Positions 58,382 through 64,000 of a DNA stretch of 64,000 nucleotides are shown here, piece after piece. The stretch covers positions 70,127,180-70,191,179 of the forward strand of contig OX578152.1 in the NCBI GenBank assembly GCA_951213105.1, read 5' to 3'. The notes beneath the pieces were generated by a model. The model was given only the letters and a program-made list of their open reading frames with translations, was not told the origin of the DNA and ran no database searches. A program made the translations under genes and the position numbers. How positions within the stretch are numbered: position 1 is the stretch's first letter; the number at the start of each line of letters is the position of its first letter. Source of the stretch: Amaurobius ferox. Lineage: Eukaryota; Arthropoda; Arachnida; Araneae; Amaurobiidae.

Positions 58382-58477
58382 AACCTTCACTTAAACATCT
58401 TCCTAAGAATACATTTCTTCCTAAGAATACATTTCTAGGAAGAAATGTATTCTTAGGAAGATGTTTAAGTGAAGGTT
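58382..58477. repeat. 41-bp inverted repeat with 14-bp loop
   Basis: The left arm 58382-58422 (AACCTTCACTTAAACATCTT...) and right arm 58437-58477 (...AAGATGTTTAAGTGAAGGTT) are perfect complements with a 14-base spacer. The right arm is continuous with the reverse-transcriptase remnant to its right, so the left arm is an inverted copy of the edge of that element. Confidence 0.9.
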
Positions 58478-59304
58478 GGAATTCCAATGTATAATGCCTG
58501 TGATGGGTATACCAAAACTGTTTCTTTTATCATATACAGTAAAACTGACTGGCATTTTACTAAAGTCGATGCATAAATCCAGAAATTCCACTACATTTTT
58601 ATGTGTAGTTGGATTTTCTTCTAAGATTAAATTTGCTGGGTACAAATCAAAATTCATTTTATAATTCTCATCTTCATATCCAATTATCAAATCATCCAAA
58701 TAACGCAGGTATATAATTTCGTTATTAATATGAGATTGGTTTTCATAAAAGTTGAGGCATAAATCTGCAAGTATAGACGAGCACCCCCCTCCCATGAGGA
58801 TGCTTTTAATTTGCTTATAAAAAGATATGTCATTTAAAAGGTAGTTTTCTTTTATGACAATATTAAATACTTGTATTTATTGAATTCTATTGTTTGCTTC
58901 ATGTCAAATTCTTCATATAATAGGTTTAAGATATGGGATAGGTCTTCAAGATCAATATTGTTGAAGAGTTCCTGAAAATTAAATGTTTTGAAGTATAATT
59001 TATTTTTTTTATATTTTAAAGTCTCCTTGACTGTTCTTGATAATGTAGTTTTCTCTGTTGTTAATCTGTTTCATTAGAGGTTTCAAAAGTTTGAGTAGAA
59101 ATGTATTGGCCTTGGTCAGGTAAGTATTAAATCCGACTGTAACAGAGGTCTGAAACATGTAGGATTTTTATGCAATTTCAGTATATGAATTAAATAAGGA
59201 TACTTAATTTTGCTTGTGTATTTTATACCTGCTTTTTGATATAAAGTTTTGATCCTATTATTTATTTCGTGGTGGGGTATGTTGATTTTTCGATAGAGCA
59301 TCAC
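58421..59304 (-). pseudogene. Penelope-like element reverse transcriptase fragment, inactivated
   Basis: Minus-strand segments in order: KYPYLIHILKLHKNPTCFRP (59.2 kb), FKTFNFQELFNNIDLEDLSH (58.97 kb), then after a frame change FYKQIKSILMGGGCSSILAD, LRYLDDLIIGYED (the YxDD catalytic box), NVVEFLDLCID and YDKRNSFGIPI. The PKLHKNP, (M)GGxCSSxLADL, RYxDDL, FLDL and YDKR motifs are typical of a Penelope-like (possibly Naiad-type) reverse transcriptase. The motif A Asp appears replaced by Asn (TFNFQEL). Stops and frameshifts occur between segments, and no endonuclease domain was seen. It ends at an inverted repeat next to long AT arrays. Confidence 0.75.
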
Positions 59305-59309
59305 GTTTT

Positions 59310-60170
59310 CATAATTGGCTTTTATGGCAACACTACGAGTAACCCCACCTGTCCATATTTTAAATTTTTATGCTCAGGGCTTGTAAAGATATTAATAAAA
59401 TACACTGCCATAGAAATAGCACTATGCAGACGATTATGCAGACGATTTCCTTCAATCCAACTAATTAAAATAATAAAGAAATTGATATAATAAAACATTT
59501 TATGAACTTACGGTATTGTATTTTGATTACACTATCTTACTAGTTTAGGGTATAAGATTCGATGAATGATTGATATTTTCAATTTATTTAGTCATCTGTT
59601 TTATTTAGGCAAATATTTTTCAAATTCATATATTTTCTATTTATTCATATATATTTTTTTCATATTGCTTAACCGATTGTGGCAACAATATATGAATGGA
59701 ACTAGTATGATTTTTACTACCACTTCATCGTTTTTATTTGGGAGTATTTTCACCAAACATTTATTTATGTTTTAATTTGGTTTACTAACGGGAGTAATAT
59801 GTTTTTCTCCAAAAGAGCCAGTACAGATAATTTTCTATAGAAATAACAGAATTTTTTTATTCATGGTTTTTGGAGGAAATAAAACATATATTTTGATAAG
59901 ATGTTTAAATTTTTAACATGAGAAAGAAAATAATAAGAAAATCAGACGCATTTTGAATAATACTAGAATTTGCACATTTTTAACCACAAGCGGCACCCGG
60001 TATATCAGCTACGCATATATATATATATAAAATTGAACGTCCGTTTGTTCGTATGTTTGTGTTTTGCATATAAATCAAGTTTTTAAAGGATTTTAAAAAT
60101 TTAGTTTGATTATACTCTACTTCCTTATGTGTAACACCTTCATAGTTCTAGGCACTAGGAATTGTCGTGA
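59310..60170. other. AT-rich DNA, no gene seen
   Basis: Short open frames (59269-59490, 59566-59775 plus) are AT-rich and Phe/Ile/Leu-dominated without motifs. An AT microsatellite is at about 60016-60030. Confidence 0.4.
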
Positions 60171-60174
60171 TTTA

Positions 60175-61600
60175 AATAGACATGAAAGATCAATCACGCA
60201 TAAAGCATTAACTATATGAAACACTTTCCAACTGAAATGCAATTTTATCTAAACATCTTAAAAATATGATGCATTCAGTACTGGCATTTTTTTAAATCAT
60301 CACTGTACTACTACTTGAAAACTTAAAACTTCATCGATAAAGATAATTCTAATTACACAAAATGGATTTTATTCAAATGACGTCATCGAAATATAAATAG
60401 TCTGCCTCTCTGTGTAAATTCAATGAAAATTTCATTCATATCACTTATATTCCAGACTCCAGAGCTAAATTTTTAGTGAAAAAAAATCAGCAATTCTTGT
60501 ATAACTCATCTTCAAACACTTGTTTACATTCTGTATGCTGTAGATTATAGCGATGAAATTAGGCTTCGTCGTAGAAATAAAAAAAAAATTAGTGATCATT
60601 TAAAATAAAAAATATTGTAATTGCGTTGGCCCAGAATTTAGATACACAGATAATACACAAAAATAAAGCGAATTTATGACGGATGCAACACTAAATATAA
60701 ATTTAAACGATCTTTAAACATCACGATTTTTACACAGCGGAAAAAAAAATGGATGCCATATTTTACTTTGAAATGAGTCACGTGATTTCGTCATATAATA
60801 TGAGTGTCATTATTATTTTCATTTTTATTTAAGAAACTATTTAATATATTTTGCTAATTTTTTTTTTTTGCTCATTTTATGTGATAATTTGAATATTTCT
60901 TAAAATTTTCGAAGCAACTTGCGAATTTTAACTCCGCTTAAAAAATGTTTAATAAATTATTTTCCATAGGATTCAAAGGACTTGATTTTTTCAACCCGGG
61001 TTAAATAAAACTAATTGAGTGATATTATTCATTTACATTCCTTAAATCCTACTGACCGTCTCAATAATATACTAAAATATCATTTTGAAAAAGTCATTTT
61101 TACGGCTGTTATCGTGCAAGCGAAAAAACAGACATACATGATATACATGATATACATTTGTGAAGTGTTTTGATGTATCTGTTACCGGCAATGTATGAAA
61201 TGTCGGCATTCTATAGAATACCTAGGCATTTTATAGAATACCGGCCGGTTTTAGGCAAAGTATGAAATATGAGAATTATTATATACTTTCCCTAGGCATT
61301 ATATATAATACCTAGGCATTCTATAGAATGACAAATGCTATTTAGGCAAAGTATGAAAAAAAAGAATGAATCGGAGATGTATTTCATACTTTACCGGTTT
61401 GTCATTTGGCATTCTATAGAGTGCCTAGGAAATATGTGAAATTTTAATCGTTCCATAGATTGCCGAACAGTTTTCGGTATTCTATAAAATGCCTAGGTAT
61501 TCTATAGAATGCCGGTTTTCATACATTGCCGGTAACATATCTACTGGTTACCGATGGTACAAATTTTGCTATACTATTGATTTACGACTTTTTTTTCTTT
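60175..61600 (+). mobile_element. H3 element, inverted copy 3, interrupted by a TIR element
   Basis: Reverse complement of the other H3 copies: GATCAATCACGCATAAAGCA (left), CAAATGACGTCATCGAAATA, ATGAGTCACGTGATTTCGTC, CTGTTATCGTGCAAGCG. The CTGT microsatellite and terminal hairpin are decayed (ACAGACATACATGATATACATG near 61130). A 358-bp element is inserted at 61180-61537. Confidence 0.55.
61180..61537. mobile_element. 358-bp terminal-inverted-repeat element with palindromic interior
   Basis: Begins TGTTACCGGCAATGTATGAA and ends with its inverted match TTCATACATTGCCGGTAACA. The inverted match continues, with small gaps, for about 60 bp. TATC occurs on both flanks (61176-61179, 61538-61541), consistent with a 4-bp target-site duplication. 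The interior holds at least seven copies or variants of the palindrome ATTCTATAGAAT, often as GGCATTCTATAGAATGCC or joined by CCTAGG, plus TTTAGGCAAAGTATGAAA pieces. No open frame. The superfamily is undetermined. Confidence 0.8.
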
Positions 61601-62015
61601 GAAACATCTATTTCTAAAGATTGGCTAAAGATAAAACTTAGGATATTATGGTTCAGCATCAAATTCTGGACGAGATAAGTTTGTTCACTAAGAATTATCA
61701 CTTCTGGGTTTTCTTACACTTGCGATTCAAACAACTTCTTTGAAACGTCTATTTCTCAGGTTTAGCTATAGATACAGCTTATTTAATGAATGGTAGAGAT
61801 CCAGCATCAAATTCCTTAGGGAGTAAATGGACTCACAAAGGATTTCCGTTTTCGGTTCTGGAGATGTCATATTCAAAAATTTACATTTCCCTTGAAACAT
61901 CAATTTCTTGGGATCTGCTGTAAATATTGTTTATAATTAGATGATAACTGATATGAATTCAGTATCAAATTTCGGAGAAGAATGGGAGGAGGAGGTTCAC
62001 TAAGAATTCCGCTTA
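61595..62015 (+). repeat. ~145-bp tandem repeat, three diverged units
   Basis: CTTTGAAACATCTATTTCT recurs near 61598, 61738 and 61891. Each unit also has an AGCATCAAATTC block and a TTCACTAAGAATT-type block. The 5S-headed SINE inserted into the TTCACTAAGAATTCCGCTT segment of the third unit. Confidence 0.6.
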
Positions 62016-62407
62016 TAGCCAACGGCCCTACCGTGCTAAAAACACTGGTTCTCGTTAGATCACCGAAGTCAAGCAGCATCGGGCGCGGTTAGTACTTGGG
62101 TGGGTGACCACCTGGGAACACCGCGTGCTGTTGGCTCATTTTCGGGCGCGGAAAACCGGTGGTTTGCGCACTGGATTTGCACGCTGCCACAACTGCCGCC
62201 GTGTTCATGCGGAGTATGATCATGTTAAACATGTGGATCCGTAAGTCCCTCCGAGAGGTTTGTGGTAGGGGAAGGAGGGTACGGTCCCTGTGGATGCCTT
62301 CCCCACTGGGTTCCGGTCCAAATTGGGTGGCACTTCCCGGCCGTCCAAATGGTTACCTTACACCTTTCTGGTAGGTCGGACGGTCTGGGTCTCAACAACA
62401 ACAGCAA
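62015..62407 (+). mobile_element. 5S-headed chimeric SINE, complete copy
   Basis: Order: 5S rRNA-like head (62018-62135), linker TCATTTT, tRNA-head remnant CGGGCGCGG..CCGGTGGTTTGCGCACTGGA (62143-62175), then the common body (CTGCCACAACTGCCGCCGTG, CATGTTAAACATGTGGATCC, GGGGAAGGAGGGTACGGTCC, GTTCCGGTCCAAATTGGGTG). It ends GGTCGGACGGTCTGGGTCTC and CAACAACAACAGCAA. It is flanked by 15-bp near-identical direct repeats (CTAAGAATTCCGCTT 62000-62014; CTAAGGATTCAGCTT 62408-62422, two mismatches). Compared with the tRNA-headed copies, the region holding the B box is missing. Open frames across the body are accidental. Confidence 0.9.
62018..62135 (+). promoter_or_regulatory. 5S rRNA-derived SINE head with internal polymerase III control region
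   Basis: The 118-base segment starts GCCAACGGCCCTACCGTGCT and ends CCGCGTGCTGTTGGC, the length and end-pairing of a 5S rRNA. Internal control elements are conserved (GATCACCGAAGTCAAGCAGC, GGGCGCGGTTAGTACTTGGG, TGGGTGACCACCTGGGAACA). Differences from typical animal 5S (for example TTAGATCACC for TCCGATCACC) are shared with the minus-strand copy at 43.2 kb, marking a SINE-specific lineage. Automatic annotation may call this a 5S gene, but it lies inside a retroposon and the T4 just beyond it lies within the SINE. Confidence 0.85.
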
Positions 62408-62422
62408 CTAAGGATTCAGCTT

Positions 62423-62975
62423 CCGGTTCTTTTTCCACTTTGGGAGACATGACTTCCGATTTTTCTGAAAAGTCGTATGACTGTACGAAATATGTAAAAG
62501 AGAATAAAAATTTTTAATTGCTCAGTCAAAACTAAAATACACACCTATTACCACCATATGTAGGCTCCCTCGCATTCTTAAATTTCTTGTTGAATTATGC
62601 AAAATTGAAATATCCGTTGAAGTTACATGAGTATACAGATCTCAGTATAAGAGGACATTTGTTTTTCAGTGAGGTTAAATCATTAGACTAATTATTTATC
62701 ATTTTAAAGAAAGTTTATTAGTTTTTAAATAAAGCCAATCGCTGGACAAATAACTTTATTTTAATAATTTAAAATTAGAAGTTAGATAGCGGCAAAACAA
62801 TTCTTAATTTATAAAGCATATTAATATTAATTAATTACGCTTAACCGAATAGAACGAATCCCCATTCAGACCAGAAGAATTAATGAAAGTCTCCCAAGAG
62901 GAGCAGCTCCGGAATGACTTGCACGCAGAACATTTTTATCCAGGAAGATTCCTTTATGAGTTAGCCTGTGGTTAG
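62423..62975. other. AT-rich DNA, no gene seen
   Basis: Directly right of the SINE the third unit of the ~145-bp tandem repeat resumes briefly (TTCCGGTTCTTTTTCC). Nothing else recognised. Confidence 0.4.
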
Positions 62976-62979
62976 CTTT

Positions 62980-63190
62980 TTTTCCCTGTTCACTTTCATG
63001 AGCCTGGATTAATGGACGGCATTAGTGCCTAAAAACAAAGGCATTAAGGAGTAAATAAATTACGCCAGTAATGAAAATGGTGGAATTTTTTCACATTTGA
63101 AATCGTGTATGTCGTAAACAATATTTGGCTAAAAATCGCTGATTCGCTGCTTTTTTTGTTTTGTTTTATTTTCGACCAACTTCTTTAAAT
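62980..63190 (+). repeat. Repeat P, copy 10
   Basis: Shares CCCTGTTCACTTTCATGAGC, GATTAATGGACGGCATTAG, and GGCATTAAGGAGTAAATAAATTACGCCAGTAATGAAAATGGTGG. (Copy 9 is the duplicated fragment at 57839-58067.). Confidence 0.55.
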
Positions 63191-63194
63191 AGCA

Positions 63195-64000
63195 GTATTT
63201 ATCATTTTCTTTTGCGGGGATATAAAATTAAAACAAAAATTATATTAATGTCGTAAAGAAAGCATTTTTAGCAACTACTGAAAATAAATTGCGATAATTT
63301 TTGACATACAAGTAGAGGTTTTTAAAAGTTATAAAAATATGTGTACAGTATGATGGAAAACAAAGACACGTCTTAAACAGTGTTCCCAGAAAAGTCTTTA
63401 AGAACCTCAATAACTTTGTAAGGAGAGGTTAATAAGTGGTGTTAAGTCTAATTATGGTAAAGTCACCATGCCCGATCGAATAGAAATGATTGCAGAACAC
63501 CTAGCGGAGATTTTAAAAAGTTAAGATAACAAACCCGGTAACAAAGCGAGAGTGACGAAATAAATGAATTACAAAGTTGTAGAGCATTGTCTTATGAGCA
63601 TAAATCGATGCCAGGTACGAGCGAAACAAATACATGGAAGGTAATACCAGTCCTACGTAAGTATGGAAAGCAATACCAGTCCTACGTATTCGGTTGCTGG
63701 ATGTGCAGCCCGCCACAATGCTGATAAACGTTATGCAATTAATATTGCATAACTTTGCATTAATATTGCATGACTTATGCAATTAATATCAGTCGCGTAG
63801 TACCCATCCATGAAATAAAAGGCAAGCTTCAACTTTAGATTTTTGTGCATGCAAATATTGTTTATTTTACCAATTCCTGAATAGGAATTGATAAAAATGA
63901 ATCATCAATTGAATTACAAATGAATTATATTATTTTATCGATTAATGAATAGGAATTGTTAAAAATGAAATATAAATTGATTTATAAATAAATTATATTA
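63195..64000. other. AT-rich DNA to the window end, no gene seen
   Basis: Small local duplications are visible (GTA..GGAAGGTAATACCAGTCCTACGTA and GGAAAGCAATACCAGTCCTACGTA near 63633 and 63663; TGCAATTAATATTGCATAAC near 63735-63790). A minus-strand 89-codon frame (63513-63782) runs across these duplications and I do not consider it a gene. Confidence 0.4.

Noticed and set aside
62018..62135. Functional 5S rRNA gene
   Set aside because: It is part of a retroposed SINE with flanking duplications and a shared body, and carries the same non-consensus changes as the copy at 43.2 kb.

Overview
The window looks like gene-poor, AT-rich, repeat-dominated chromosomal DNA from an animal. The 5S rRNA-derived sequence is of the metazoan type, and piggyBac, Tc1 and Penelope-like remnants lie beside tRNA- and 5S-derived SINEs and long microsatellites. 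An arthropod is likely and an arachnid is my guess, but nothing in the sequence proves the lineage. I found no host protein-coding gene, no free-standing tRNA gene and no CRISPR array. Nearly every open frame is short, lies in a repeat or is simple sequence. The only recognisable protein matches are decayed transposon genes: piggyBac transposase (about 30.96-31.34 kb, minus), Tc1-type transposase (27.91-28.23 kb, plus), a Penelope-like reverse transcriptase (58.42-59.30 kb, minus) and a weak coding-like patch at 4.78-5.01 kb.

Layout. 0-10 kb: two hairpin-ended elements with an internal microsatellite (families called H2 and H1 here), a coding-like segment sharing sequence with H1, and a ~140-bp tandem repeat (7.67-8.40 kb). 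10.4-33.7 kb: a mosaic of segmental repeats in several copies (about 10.45-16.47, 22.1-27.4, 28.6-30.7 and 31.8-32.3 kb). These copies serve as each other's empty sites and so expose later insertions: SINE fragments, an H1 dimer, an H3 element, a solo LTR-like block and a complete-ended piggyBac element. It ends in a ~1.8-kb inverted duplication. 33.8-43.4 kb: a tRNA-headed SINE, more hairpin elements, a long TTAGTG/TG-rich array and a 5S-headed SINE. 43.7-46.6 kb: a satellite of about 33 monomers of 88 bp with a 1408-bp (16-monomer) higher-order duplication. 47-58 kb: another H1 copy, a 20-bp minisatellite carrying TTTCAG in almost every unit, copies of an interspersed repeat (P), a second tRNA-headed SINE and a 528-bp duplication carrying long AT arrays. 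58-64 kb: the reverse-transcriptase fossil bounded by a near-perfect inverted repeat, an H3 element carrying a 358-bp terminal-inverted-repeat element, a ~145-bp tandem repeat, and a complete 5S-headed SINE.

The most notable signal is a SINE family in which one body and one CAA-type tail are joined to two different heads. One head is a normal tRNA head (A and B boxes). The other is a nearly full-length 5S rRNA followed by a remnant of the tRNA head that has lost the B box. The second is a group of hairpin-plus-microsatellite elements with DINE-1/Helentron-like architecture. One of these shares at least 22 nt with a coding-like segment elsewhere in the window. All repeat boundaries were read by eye and may be off by a few bases, more where marked approximate.
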